Assembly (NCBI GenBank): GCA_948560485.1
Contig: CAOXUF010000028.1
Coordinates: 3,788 to 13,871 of the forward strand
Direction of reading: 5' to 3'
Length of the DNA stretch: 10,084 nt
Source of the DNA: an uncultured Eubacterium sp.
Lineage (GTDB): Bacteria > Bacillota_A > Clostridia > Lachnospirales > Lachnospiraceae
The notes under the pieces are model-generated. The model was not told the DNA's origin, did not search any database, and worked only from the letters and a program-made list of their open reading frames with translations. Position numbers and translations under genes: made by a program. This document shows positions 1 through 8,382 of the stretch, in pieces. Each line of letters starts with the position of its first letter. Positions within the stretch are counted from its first letter, which is position 1.

Positions 1-1
1 A

Positions 2-1306
2 CTTCCGAAATCTTATATGGGAATTTCCCGGTTGGACACTGAGATGGCGCAGGGAAGATGTGGAGTACAGTTGATTGGAGACTTCTATGAGAAATATACT
101 GCACATAGGAAAGGCCCGGGAAAAGTATCAGATTGGATAGAAATTGATGATTATAAATTGGCAACGGTAACGAATGGAGAAGTTTTTAGAGATGATGAAC
201 AGATATTTACAAACATAAGAAATGATTTTATGAAGCAGCCAAAGCAGGCAAGGCTTGTAAAACTTGCAAGAGAACTTTCGAGTATGGCACAGATGGGGCA
301 GGTGAATTATGGCCGTTCCATGGGCAGGAAGGATTATGTTACGGCAAGTATGTGTATGGCTAAGTTTATGGAGCATGCAATGAAATGTATTTATATATTA
401 AATAATAAGTATGCGCCTTATTATAAATGGCTTTTAAGGGGAACAGAGGCATTGGAGATTTTACCTGAAATAGGGGATATCATGCGTGCCCTTTCTGATA
501 TGCCTGATCAAAGAGCAGCATGGGATGATTATCAATATGATAATATGTCTGTTAATGAGAAAGACCAGAAAGCATTGACAGTAGAAATTGTTGCAACATT
601 AGTTATATATGAATTAAAGAATCAGGGATTGGCGGATGATATATCCTCGAATTTTTTGGATGATTATGTAGGAGTGATTATGGAAAAGGCAGAATATAAT
701 AGAGAAGATGTGATTAATGAGATAGTCAGATTGGAATTTGAGGCATTTGATAAAGTTGAAAATGAGGGGGGAAGAGCAGATTGTCAGAACAACTGGCTGT
801 TCTTTTATGTAATGAGAAGAAGTCAATATCTTACATGGACAGATGACATGTTGGTGTGTATTAGAGATTTGTGGCTTGAGAATAAATCGAAGGGGTGGAA
901 TATGATAACTGAGAAGTATGGACGCATGATGGAAAGTACAGCACCGGATGAATATAAAGAATTAGAAAAATATTTTCCGCAGAAAACAGATAAGACAAGA
1001 GCTATTGTAAAACAGGTGGCACAGATTCAGGTAGAGTGGATGAAAGATTTTGCAGAAAAGTATCCCAAACTTGCATCACAGGCACGTGATATTACAAGTG
1101 ATGCAGACGGGATAGATAATGCAAGTTATGAGACATATCTGAAAGGAGAACTGTTAACTTATTCTGACAAACTATTGAAAATGTATGCCCGATTCATTGT
1201 AGACTTATATAGAAATGGAAAAAATCTTGCACAGATGACGATAGAAAATACAGTTAATCTGCAGGGATATGATTCTTTAGAAGAGGCAGAGAATAGTATT
1301 AAATAA
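2..1306 (+). CDS. DUF4037-DUF4125 fusion protein, N-terminus beyond window edge
   Basis: The frame is open to the left edge (codons for LPKSY precede the first ATG at 17), so this is the C-terminal part of a longer protein; the ATG at 17 has no ribosome site. Counting from that ATG, residues 1-150 resemble the later part of DUF4037 proteins, with a QGRCGV...IGDFYEKY segment and a KYAPYYKWL motif at 131-139. DUF4037 has a nucleotidyltransferase-like fold, and its catalytic N-terminal half would lie outside the window. Residues about 228-420 match DUF4125: [10 protein letters not shown] at 251-260, RRSQYLTW at 267-274, then [20 protein letters not shown] and YLKGEL. The biochemical role of both parts is unknown; no signal peptide or membrane segment is seen in the visible part. 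It ends 38 bp before the radical SAM gene with no terminator, so co-transcription is likely. The family assignment rests on remembered motifs and is fairly firm; function is not assigned. Confidence 0.85.
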   Translation, partial: LPKSYMGISRLDTEMAQGRCGVQLIGDFYEKYTAHRKGPGKVSDWIEIDDYKLATVTNGEVFRDDEQIFTNIRNDFMKQPKQARLVKLARELSSMAQMGQVNYGRSMGRKDYVTASMCMAKFMEHAMKCIYILNNKYAPYYKWLLRGTEALEILPEIGDIMRALSDMPDQRAAWDDYQYDNMSVNEKDQKALTVEIVATLVIYELKNQGLADDISSNFLDDYVGVIMEKAEYNREDVINEIVRLEFEAFDKVENEGGRADCQNNWLFFYVMRRSQYLTWTDDMLVCIRDLWLENKSKGWNMITEKYGRMMESTAPDEYKELEKYFPQKTDKTRAIVKQVAQIQVEWMKDFAEKYPKLASQARDITSDADGIDNASYETYLKGELLTYSDKLLKMYARFIVDLYRNGKNLAQMTIENTVNLQGYDSLEEAENSIK

Positions 1307-1344
1307 GCAGAACAGAAAGGAATAAAAAACGTAAGGAGAAAGAC

Positions 1345-3249
1345 ATGTCATTTTTACCAATTTTCCGTCAAGATATGAAAGAGCAGGGAATAGAACAACT
1401 AGATTTTGTATATATAATAGGGGATGCCTATGTAGATCATCCTTCTTTTGGTCATGCTATTATCAGCCGTGTTTTACAGGCACATGGATACAGTGTAGGG
1501 ATAATTGCTCAGCCGGATTGGAAAGATGATAATAGTATTAATATACTGGGGGAGCCGCGTCTGGGATTTCTTGTTATGGGCGGAAATATGGATTCTATGG
1601 TAAACCACTATTATGTTTCTAAGAAAAGACGTGACAGCGATGCATATACTCCGGGAGGTGTTATCGGAAAGCGTCCGGATCACGCAGTGGTGACTTATTG
1701 TAATCTGATTCGTCATACATATAAGAATAAACCGATTATAGTAGGCGGGATTGAGGCAAGTCTTCGCAGAATGGCACATTATGATTATTGGAGTAATAGT
1801 TTTAAGCGTTCGATATTGTTGGATGGACAGGCAAACCTGATATCTTATGGTATGGGAGAGAAGTCCATTGTGCAGATTGCAGATGCCTTAGACAGTGGTA
1901 TGGATGTAAAGGATATTACATATATACCGGGAACTGTATTTAAAACAAAAGATTTGTCATTGGCATATGAGCCCATCATCTTACCATCATATGATGAGAT
2001 GAAACAGGACAAGTTAAAGTATGCAGAGAGTTTTCGGATTCAAAGTGAGAATACAGATCCTTTTAATGGACAGACATTGGTAGAGCCTTACCCGAATGGT
2101 GTATATGTAGTACAAAACCCTCCTCAAGAGCCGCTGAGCAGACAGGAGATGGATGATGTTTATGATTTACCATATGAGAGAACTTATCATCCTGTTTATG
2201 AGAAGGATGGAGGAATACCGGCAATACAGGAAATACAGTTTTCATTAATCAGTTGTCGTGGGTGTTTTGGAGCATGTAGTTTTTGTGCACTCACATTTCA
2301 TCAGGGAAGAATTATTCAGACCAGAAGCCATGAGTCAATTATTAACGAAGCTAGAAAGATAACAGAAATGCCTGATTTTAAAGGATATATTCATGATGTA
2401 GGAGGACCTACAGCAAACTTTTATCATCCGGCATGTAAGAAGCAGTTAAAGAATGGAGTGTGTAAACATAAGCAGTGTTTGTGGCCAAAACCATGTAAGA
2501 ATCTGGACACAGATCACAGTGAATATTTAAAACTGCTTCGTAAGCTCAGGGAACTGCCAAAGGTAAAAAAGGTATTTGTACGTTCGGGAATCCGTTTTGA
2601 TTATATTATGGAAGACAGGAATGATACATTTTTTAAAGAGTTGGTAGAACATCATATCAGTGGACAGTTAAAGGTTGCACCGGAGCATATTTCTGATAAG
2701 GTCCTTTCTTATATGGGGAAACCACAGAATTGTGTTTATGAGAAGTTTATAGATAAATATTATAAGTTCAATGACAGAGCAGGAAAAAAACAGTTTGTTG
2801 TTCCGTATTTGATGAGTTCCCATCCGGGTTCTGATATGAAAGAGGCTGTAAAACTGGCAGAATACTTAAGGGACATTGGATATAATCCACAGCAGGTGCA
2901 GGATTTTTATCCTACACCATCAACTATGTCAACAGTTATGTATTATACCGGAGTTGACCCTAGGACAATGGAACCGGTATATACACCGAAGAATCCTCAT
3001 GAAAAAGCAATGCAGAGAGCATTGATGCAGTATAGGAACCCTGCCAATTATGAATTGGTAAAAGAAGCACTTCATATTGCAGGAAGAGAGGACTTGATAG
3101 GGTTTGGAAGGGAGTGCCTGATTAAACCGAGACAGTTTAAAAAAGAGAAAGACAGATATCAAAGGGTAAGAAGTAAAGCATCAAAGTCTCAAGGAAAAAC
3201 TAATAAAAATAAGAAATCCGGCAGGAAAGGTAATAGACATACTTTGTAA
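1345..3249 (+). CDS. ygiQ: YgiQ-family (UPF0313) radical SAM protein
   Basis: A 634-residue protein matching the YgiQ family, whose substrate is not established. The start has a clear AAGGAG at 1333-1338, 6 nt before the ATG. The N-terminal domain carries the family-typical segments [14 protein letters not shown] (27-40), GIIAQPDW and the GGIEASLRR stretch near 134-142. The radical SAM core has C307-x3-C311-x2-C314 inside GCFGACSFC, which should bind the 4Fe-4S cluster that cleaves S-adenosylmethionine; [10 protein letters not shown] follows. [10 protein letters not shown] (351-360) leads into a second cysteine group, C364, C373, C378 and C384, also typical of the family and possibly a second metal site (inference). 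The last 35 or so residues are rich in Lys, Arg and Ser and look disordered. Length is close to what I expect for clostridial members. It is a soluble cytoplasmic enzyme by appearance and shows no truncation. Confidence 0.95.
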   Translation: MSFLPIFRQDMKEQGIEQLDFVYIIGDAYVDHPSFGHAIISRVLQAHGYSVGIIAQPDWKDDNSINILGEPRLGFLVMGGNMDSMVNHYYVSKKRRDSDAYTPGGVIGKRPDHAVVTYCNLIRHTYKNKPIIVGGIEASLRRMAHYDYWSNSFKRSILLDGQANLISYGMGEKSIVQIADALDSGMDVKDITYIPGTVFKTKDLSLAYEPIILPSYDEMKQDKLKYAESFRIQSENTDPFNGQTLVEPYPNGVYVVQNPPQEPLSRQEMDDVYDLPYERTYHPVYEKDGGIPAIQEIQFSLISCRGCFGACSFCALTFHQGRIIQTRSHESIINEARKITEMPDFKGYIHDVGGPTANFYHPACKKQLKNGVCKHKQCLWPKPCKNLDTDHSEYLKLLRKLRELPKVKKVFVRSGIRFDYIMEDRNDTFFKELVEHHISGQLKVAPEHISDKVLSYMGKPQNCVYEKFIDKYYKFNDRAGKKQFVVPYLMSSHPGSDMKEAVKLAEYLRDIGYNPQQVQDFYPTPSTMSTVMYYTGVDPRTMEPVYTPKNPHEKAMQRALMQYRNPANYELVKEALHIAGREDLIGFGRECLIKPRQFKKEKDRYQRVRSKASKSQGKTNKNKKSGRKGNRHTL

Positions 3250-3303
3250 ACTATACTATACTTATATAAGACATATAGAAAGTGGTAAGGAGGATGAAAC
3301 AAA

Positions 3304-3741
3304 ATGGATGTTAAAGTATTACAAAAGGATATGATTGCTGCTATGAAAGCGAGAGATAAGGCGAGAAAGGAATCTATTTCAGCACTGATACAGGCAGTAA
3401 AAAAAGCGGGAATTGATGCAGGATGCAGAGAAGATATTCCTGAAGAAATGGTAAATAAAGTTATCTTAAAAGAATTAAAGACAGTAAAAGAACAGATTGA
3501 CAGCTGTCCGGCAGATAGAACAGATTTGAGGGAAGAATATCAGGCAAGATATGATGTGTTCAATGAATATGCACCAAAACTCATGAGTGCAGATGAGGTA
3601 GAGGCTGAGTTGAAAGAGAAGTTTGCAGATGTGCTTGCAACAGGAAATAAAGGGCAGATTATGAAAACAGTTATGCCGGCTTTTAAAGGACGTGCAGATG
3701 GAAAGATTATTAATCAGCTTGTAGCAAAATTATGTCAGTAA
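3304..3741 (+). CDS. yqeY: GatB/YqeY domain-containing protein
   Basis: A 145-residue cytoplasmic protein of the YqeY family, about full length for the family. The start is set by TAAGGAGG at 3286-3293, 10 nt before the ATG. The N-terminal half is helical and charged (MKARDKARKESISAL at 14-28), and the C-terminal part has the family signature GQIMKTVMPAFKGRADGKIINQLVAKL around residues 117-143, split here into PAFKGRADGKIINQ as its core. The domain is related to the tail of the GatB subunit of the glutamyl-tRNA(Gln) amidotransferase, which contacts tRNA; freestanding YqeY proteins are thought to bind tRNA or related RNA, but their role is not settled. It lies 54 bp after the radical SAM gene. 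The following phosphoesterase gene starts about 26 bp downstream, so the two may share a transcript. Confidence 0.93.
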   Translation: MDVKVLQKDMIAAMKARDKARKESISALIQAVKKAGIDAGCREDIPEEMVNKVILKELKTVKEQIDSCPADRTDLREEYQARYDVFNEYAPKLMSADEVEAELKEKFADVLATGNKGQIMKTVMPAFKGRADGKIINQLVAKLCQ

Positions 3742-3767
3742 GCGGCATAGAAAGGTTAGTGAAAAAC

Positions 3768-5459
3768 ATGAAAAGCAGATTTGTAAAAAATATTATTTCA
3801 GGCATATGTGCATTGACATTGGCGGTTAGCATACTGCCCGGCTGCAATAAGGTAACAGCAGGTGTGGTGGAAAATAAGATTGAATATCATTTTGCCAGTC
3901 AGAATCCGGGACTTGCATATGGGGAGATAACAGTCAGCACAGAAAAGCCGGGAGATTATCAGTTGTATTGGGGAGATGAAAGTGGTAATAAGTTAAAATA
4001 TAATGGAGTTTCTTTTACGGAATTAGCAGATGTAGAAACAACAGAAAGTAAACTTACCACAACTTATAAAATTCCGTCTGAATATACGGTGATACCACAG
4101 GGTGCAGAGAAGTTAATGTTAGTTGACAGCAAATCAACCACCGTTTATACATATGATATTCCAAAAGAAAAACAGTTGAATGAAGGAAACGTTATATATC
4201 AGTTCGGGCTTATGAGTGATGTACATTATAATAGATATCATGACTTTTCAGAGGATGATTCTGTAGTTGCATTTAATAATGTATTAAAGTTCGTAAATGC
4301 CCAGGGTATTGATTTTTTAGGAATGACGGGAGATTTAAGCAGCCACGGTGAAAAAGAAGCCTTTACAAAATTTAAAACTGCAATTGATAAATATCCTAAA
4401 ATGACGGTGTATACATGTATGGGAAATCATGATGTAGGTGGAATTAAGGATTTTAATAAATATGTAAATACAAAGAAAACAACAGACAAAAATATTAAAA
4501 ACATTAACAGTAATGGTGTCGATTTTGTATATGAAAAGCAGGGAGATATTTTTATTTTCTTTAGTCAGACAAAATGGTCTTATAATGGCAAATTCAGCCG
4601 ATTGCTGGAAGACCAGCAGTTGAACTGGCTGGAAAAAAATCTAAATACCTTTGCGAATAAACATGTGTATTTGTTCTTTCACTCATATTTTGCGTTGGAA
4701 AATGGTGATGTTACAAATGCCGTAGGAAATTTGAAAAATCCGGGTGGGTATACTTATGATTTAACATATACATTTGGAAATGATGATGAAAAAAGATTTC
4801 GAAAATTGTTAAATAAATATGCAAATGTGACTATGTTTAATGGGCATTCGCATTGGGCATATGATCAGCAGAAGTATAATTCCGATTTGAATATAGGGAA
4901 TATTAACTCTAAAAAAACAGGAGCTTCTATTGTACATCTGGCTAGTGTCAGTGCACCACGAACAATTGAAACAAATTCGACAGAGAGAGATGAGAATAAC
5001 GGTAAACTTTCCCAAGGAACAGTAGCATTAAGATACAAAAACAGTACAGTGTATCTTTCTACAGATTTTATAGAGGGAAAATATATGGCAGATGCATCTT
5101 ATATCTGCTATGATGGCAAGAAGGGAACACCGATTCCGGAGGTAAAGACAGGTGGTTCAAAGATTAAATCTGTTGGAAAGATTAAGAAGGTTTCAAGAAA
5201 GTCAAACAAATACAAAGTTTTAGTAAAATACAAAAAAGTCAAAAATGCCTTTAAGTATGAGATTCAATATGCAACTCATAAAAAGTTTAAGGCAGGAAAG
5301 ACAAAAACAAAACGTACAAATAAAACGAAGTATACAATTACAAAGTTAAAAAACAGAACAACTTATTATATCAGAGTTAGAGCATATAGATATCAATTTG
5401 GTGAGAGAGTTTATGGAAAATGGTCTAAAGTAAAAAGACTTAAGATAAAGAAGAAGTAG
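3768..5459 (+). CDS. Secreted metallophosphoesterase lipoprotein with basic FnIII-like tail
   Basis: Predicted 563-residue exported calcineurin-like phosphoesterase. I start it at 3768 because the protein then opens with a signal peptide (MKSRFVKN, then IISGICALTLAVSIL) ending at a lipobox-like LPGC with Cys26. The longer frame from ATG 3732 overlaps yqeY by 10 bp and has no ribosome site; a GTG at 3759 is also possible. AAAGG at 3751-3755 is a weak site. After a beta-rich segment (about 35-130) the catalytic domain has every usual metal ligand: D151-x-H153 (SDVH), D189 in GDLS, N220-H221 in GNHD, H305 in FFHS, and H360-x-H362 in GHSH. The substrate cannot be told from sequence; outer-surface phosphoesters are an inference. 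Residues about 469-563 form an FnIII-like module (YEIQY, TYYIRVRAY, YGKWSKV) with 36 Lys or Arg and only 2 acidic residues in 95, suiting attachment to anionic wall polymers. The LRR gene follows after 4 bp. Confidence 0.9.
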   Translation: MKSRFVKNIISGICALTLAVSILPGCNKVTAGVVENKIEYHFASQNPGLAYGEITVSTEKPGDYQLYWGDESGNKLKYNGVSFTELADVETTESKLTTTYKIPSEYTVIPQGAEKLMLVDSKSTTVYTYDIPKEKQLNEGNVIYQFGLMSDVHYNRYHDFSEDDSVVAFNNVLKFVNAQGIDFLGMTGDLSSHGEKEAFTKFKTAIDKYPKMTVYTCMGNHDVGGIKDFNKYVNTKKTTDKNIKNINSNGVDFVYEKQGDIFIFFSQTKWSYNGKFSRLLEDQQLNWLEKNLNTFANKHVYLFFHSYFALENGDVTNAVGNLKNPGGYTYDLTYTFGNDDEKRFRKLLNKYANVTMFNGHSHWAYDQQKYNSDLNIGNINSKKTGASIVHLASVSAPRTIETNSTERDENNGKLSQGTVALRYKNSTVYLSTDFIEGKYMADASYICYDGKKGTPIPEVKTGGSKIKSVGKIKKVSRKSNKYKVLVKYKKVKNAFKYEIQYATHKKFKAGKTKTKRTNKTKYTITKLKNRTTYYIRVRAYRYQFGERVYGKWSKVKRLKIKKK

Positions 5460-5463
5460 TGAT

Positions 5464-6399
5464 ATGAAAAGCAGAAAAATAAAGTTAAAAAAAGTATTAA
5501 TTATTGATGGAATAATCCTTGTACTCATATTATCAATGTTTATATTTGTGAGATGCAGACATAGAGATGCTTTTACGGACAAAGGGTATTATAAGAATAT
5601 ATCGTTAAAGGGAACTTGGTATAAGGTAGATTTGGATGAAATGTATCAGGTAAAATTCAGCGGGAAAGATTATGAGGAAAAGGATGTTTACGGAGAACAT
5701 TCTAAAAAAGGTAAGTATGAGGTTGGTAATCATGCTTTGGAGTTGGGGAGTAAGCAATATTCTATGAAGTATGTCAATGAAAGAAAAGAACTGGAAGATA
5801 TTATTGATGATGATATTGGACAGTATGAATTAAAAGAATACTTTTATATCATTGATGACGATGGGAATAAAATTTATTATTTTAAACAGGAAGAAGATGC
5901 AGCTGATCAACTAGATTATAACTGCCAGACAAATGCTTATTATGAAAAATCGGGAATGTTTGATGAAAATGGATTTGCTATAGATGAAGAAGGAATGTTG
6001 TTAGCTTATAATGGAGATAAACAGCAGGTAACGATTCCAGAATCTGTATCAGGTATTGCAGAAAATGCCTTTTCGGCAGATTATAACAGAGCATTAAATA
6101 CAGAAAAGGTTATAATACCTGGAAGTGTTAAAAAAATAGAAAGTGGTGCCTTTTTATTTTCAAATGTAGATATTGTTATAATTAACGAAGGTGTAGAGGA
6201 GATCCAGGACTGGGCATTTGGAGACAGCCATATAAAAGAGATATATCTTCCAAAACAAATTTTACACATGAGTACTAAAATGTTTGAAACAGAGGAAGGT
6301 GTGGACGGATTAAAAATTCATTGTCCTTCCGGATCACAGACAGAATTGATTATAAAAAATAATCCGCCGGCAGGCGATTATGAACTGATTAAAGAATAA
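5464..6399 (+). CDS. Membrane-anchored BspA-type leucine-rich repeat protein
   Basis: A 311-residue protein with a basic N-terminus (MKSRKIKLKK) and one hydrophobic segment at about 11-29, which fits a signal anchor with the rest outside the cell. Residues 35-165 are acidic and of no family that I recognise; 101-150 holds 16 Asp or Glu against 6 Lys or Arg. From about 170 there is an LRR_5 (BspA-type) block: FAIDEEGMLLAYNG, then VTIPESVSGIAENAF (189-203), VIIPGSVKKIESGAF (216-230), VIINEGVEEIQDWAF (238-252) and a degenerate IYLPKQIL unit. The IHCPSGSQTELIIKNN segment (285-300) resembles the usual last unit of such proteins. LRR_5 proteins commonly act in binding or adhesion; here the ligand is unknown. 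The gene starts 4 bp after the phosphoesterase stop with only a weak AAGAAG site, which suggests translational coupling and a shared job at the cell surface (inference). Confidence 0.88.
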   Translation: MKSRKIKLKKVLIIDGIILVLILSMFIFVRCRHRDAFTDKGYYKNISLKGTWYKVDLDEMYQVKFSGKDYEEKDVYGEHSKKGKYEVGNHALELGSKQYSMKYVNERKELEDIIDDDIGQYELKEYFYIIDDDGNKIYYFKQEEDAADQLDYNCQTNAYYEKSGMFDENGFAIDEEGMLLAYNGDKQQVTIPESVSGIAENAFSADYNRALNTEKVIIPGSVKKIESGAFLFSNVDIVIINEGVEEIQDWAFGDSHIKEIYLPKQILHMSTKMFETEEGVDGLKIHCPSGSQTELIIKNNPPAGDYELIKE

Positions 6400-6442
6400 A
6401 ATTTTTTGCAAAAAGTTGTGTATATTATTTTCTGTGTTTTGG

Positions 6443-6491
6443 GTAAAATACAAAAAACTGATTAGACTAAACATCAGACGTGGTATTTTAC
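6443..6491. repeat. Nested inverted repeat in the gap before the phosphate transporter
   Basis: A perfect 9-bp inverted repeat, GTAAAATAC (6443-6451) and GTATTTTAC (6483-6491), encloses a second inverted repeat, CTGAT (6458-6462) and ATCAG (6473-6477), with a 10-nt loop. The right outer arm overlaps the first TTTAC half-site of the periodic array. No T-run follows, so it is not a standard terminator. It could be an operator with an inverted half-site, an RNA structure, or chance in AT-rich DNA; the role is unassigned. Confidence 0.5.
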
Positions 6492-6539
6492 TAAAAATTT
6501 ACGAAAGATTTACTTAGTAATAACCTCAATATTACATTG
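6485..6539 (+). promoter_or_regulatory. Putative PhoP-box array: five 11-bp-spaced TTTAC-like half-sites
   Basis: TTTAC occurs at 6487-6491, 6498-6502 and 6509-6513, followed in phase by the weaker ATAAC at 6520-6524 and ATTAC at 6531-6535. All five starts are 11 bp apart, one helical turn. The first three full units are ATTTTACTAAA, AATTTACGAAA and GATTTACTTAG. In Bacillus, PhoP binds direct repeats of TTAACA-like hexamers separated by about 5 bp, the same period. The array sits directly before a phosphate transporter gene, so activation under phosphate limitation is the best reading. A clear sigma-A -35 is lacking; ATTAAT at 6544-6549 could be a -10, but I cannot place the transcription start with confidence. 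Confidence 0.6.
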
Positions 6540-6559
6540 AAACATTAATGTGGTTTTAT

Positions 6560-6565
6560 GGAGGT
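6560..6565 (+). promoter_or_regulatory. Ribosome binding site that fixes the transporter start at 6573
   Basis: GGAGGT lies 7 nt before ATG 6573. The upstream in-frame ATG at 6558 overlaps this site and has none of its own, so the five extra residues MEVQK are very probably not translated. Confidence 0.8.
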
Positions 6566-6572
6566 ACAGAAA

Positions 6573-8321
6573 ATGGATATATTCAATATTTTATCTTTAG
6601 TTGGAGGACTTGCATTATTTTTATTTGGAATGCAGGTTATGGGAGAAGCTTTAGAAAAAAGGGCAGGAAATCAATTAAAAAATATTTTAGAAAAACTGAC
6701 ATCGAGCAGGTTTAAAGGCTTTTTATTAGGAGCGGGAGTAACAGCGATTATTCAGAGTTCCTCAGCGACAACGGTTATGGTCGTTGGATTTGTAAATTCG
6801 GGTATTATGAATTTAAAACAGGCTATCGGTATTATTATGGGAGCAAATGTAGGTACAACAATAACTTCCTGGATATTGAGTTTGTCAGGAATAGAAAGTT
6901 CAAATGTTCTTGTAAGTCTGTTAAAGCCGACATCTTTTACGCCGGTATTAGCACTGATAGGAATTATCTTGTTAATGAGGAAGAAGAACAGTAAAAGTGC
7001 TGATACAGGAATGATTTTGCTTGGCTTTGCAGTACTTATGTTTGGAATGGATGCGATGTCAGCAGCAGTAAGCCCATTAAGGGATGTACCGGAATTTCAG
7101 CAGATACTGACAATGTTCAGTAATCCTATTCTTGGGGTTTTGGCAGGTGCATTTCTTACTGCGGTAATTCAAAGTTCTTCTGCATCGGTTGGAATACTTC
7201 AGGCGCTGGCGTCTACAGGAGCAGTTAGTTATGGAAGTGCCATACCAATTATTATGGGACAGAATATTGGAACTTGCGTGACTGCTATGATTTCAGCAGT
7301 TGGTGCTAATAAAAATGCAAAGAGAACAGCGGTAGTACATCTGGCATTTAATATCATTGGAACTACAGTCTGGTTAACAGTCTTCTGTATTGTGAATGCA
7401 GTTATAGACTTTTCATTTATTAATGAAAGTGCCAGTTTGTTAGGGATTGCAGTGATTCATACAATTTTTAATGTGTTGTGTACAGCACTTTTGTTCCCTT
7501 TTGCAAAGTTGTTAGAAAAAATAGCATGTTTCATTGTAAGGGATTCAAAAGTGGGAGATTCCAAAGAAATACTTGATGAGAGATTAATGGCTACACCTGC
7601 AATCGCATTGGAACAATGTCGAAAGTTAGTATACAGAATGTTGGAAAAGGCAGAGTCAGGAGTAAGAAAATCCTGTGCTATGATACAGGAGTTTTCTGAA
7701 AAAGAGCTGGAAGATGTTGTTTTTTCAGAGCAGGAAGTAGATAAATATGAGGATGAACTGGGAACATACTTAGTACAGATTGGCAGGCAGAATCTTAGTG
7801 AACAGGATAGTCATGTTGTAAGTGAACTGTTGCATATTGTAGGAGATATAGAACGTATTTCTGACCATTCTGTAGGTATTGTTAAATCAGCAGAAAAAAT
7901 TGAAAGAAAGAATTTGAAATTTTCTGATAAGGCAACGGAAGAAATCCAGGTTATGATAGAAGCTGTTGAGGACATTTTGGAAAAGGCTAAAATTGCTTTT
8001 AGAGAGAATGATACAGACATGGCACTTTCTGTGGAAGCCATGGAACATGTCATTGATCATTTGAAACATGAATTAAAGAAGAGACATATTGACAGATTAA
8101 AGAATGGTAAGTGTTCTATTGAACAGGGATTTATAATGACAGACATTATTACATCATTGGAGAGAATATCTGATCATTGTTCAAATGTGGCAGGCTGTGT
8201 TGAGGAAATCGGACGTGGAAGTCTGGGAATACACGCATATACAAGAGAGATTGTAAAAGAGCCTGATAGTGAATTTGATAAAAAATACCAAGAGTATCGA
8301 AAAAGATATGAACTTAGTTAA
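6573..8321 (+). CDS. Na+/phosphate cotransporter family protein with C-terminal PhoU-like domain
   Basis: A 582-residue membrane protein that should couple sodium entry to inorganic phosphate uptake. It has the two-fold Na_Pi_cotrans repeat of the family: QSSSATT at 61-67 followed by GIIMGANVGTTITSW, and QSSSASV at 200-206 followed by PIIMGQNIGTCVTAM. The paired HLAFN (256-260) and HTIFN (296-300) segments are also typical. About eight hydrophobic stretches fill residues 1-318. From about 340 to 560 the protein is soluble and helical, with the PhoU-like signatures IERISDHSVGI (426-436) and LERISDHCSNVA (529-540), whose acidic residues bind metal in PhoU. Length agrees with bacterial NptA-like proteins that carry a PhoU tail. 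The tail probably regulates transport on the cytoplasmic side (inference). A PhoP-box-like array lies just upstream, which fits induction by phosphate limitation. Sodium coupling is taken from the family. Confidence 0.94.
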   Translation: MDIFNILSLVGGLALFLFGMQVMGEALEKRAGNQLKNILEKLTSSRFKGFLLGAGVTAIIQSSSATTVMVVGFVNSGIMNLKQAIGIIMGANVGTTITSWILSLSGIESSNVLVSLLKPTSFTPVLALIGIILLMRKKNSKSADTGMILLGFAVLMFGMDAMSAAVSPLRDVPEFQQILTMFSNPILGVLAGAFLTAVIQSSSASVGILQALASTGAVSYGSAIPIIMGQNIGTCVTAMISAVGANKNAKRTAVVHLAFNIIGTTVWLTVFCIVNAVIDFSFINESASLLGIAVIHTIFNVLCTALLFPFAKLLEKIACFIVRDSKVGDSKEILDERLMATPAIALEQCRKLVYRMLEKAESGVRKSCAMIQEFSEKELEDVVFSEQEVDKYEDELGTYLVQIGRQNLSEQDSHVVSELLHIVGDIERISDHSVGIVKSAEKIERKNLKFSDKATEEIQVMIEAVEDILEKAKIAFRENDTDMALSVEAMEHVIDHLKHELKKRHIDRLKNGKCSIEQGFIMTDIITSLERISDHCSNVAGCVEEIGRGSLGIHAYTREIVKEPDSEFDKKYQEYRKRYELS

Positions 8322-8382
8322 ATATTAAGTTGTATTAGGACTATGTAATATAAATAAGCAGGATAAATGAGAGGAGAGCAAT

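Noticed and set aside
128..376. Minus-strand open frame of 82 codons inside the DUF4037-DUF4125 gene, and similar opposite-strand frames elsewhere.
   Set aside because: They lie wholly within well-supported genes, lack ribosome sites, and show low-complexity composition expected from the complement of AT-rich coding DNA.
3244..3270. Possible promoter before yqeY: TTGTAA and TATAAG.
   Set aside because: The spacer is only 15 bp and both boxes are imperfect; read-through from the upstream gene is as likely.
6403..6415. TTTTTGCAAAAA palindrome just after the LRR gene as a terminator.
   Set aside because: It has no loop and no GC-rich stem, and is followed by mixed sequence rather than a T-run.
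5223..6457. The 15-mer GTAAAATACAAAAAA occurs both in the phosphoesterase gene (5223) and in the transporter gap (6443).
   Set aside because: It is A-rich low-complexity sequence, and one copy is coding for Lys-rich protein; a chance match is the simplest explanation.
8325..8354. Possible promoter for the flavin reductase: TTAAGT, 18-bp spacer, TATAAA.
   Set aside because: The -35 matches the consensus at only 3 of 6 positions, and such pairs are common in AT-rich DNA; kept only as a remark under the gene.
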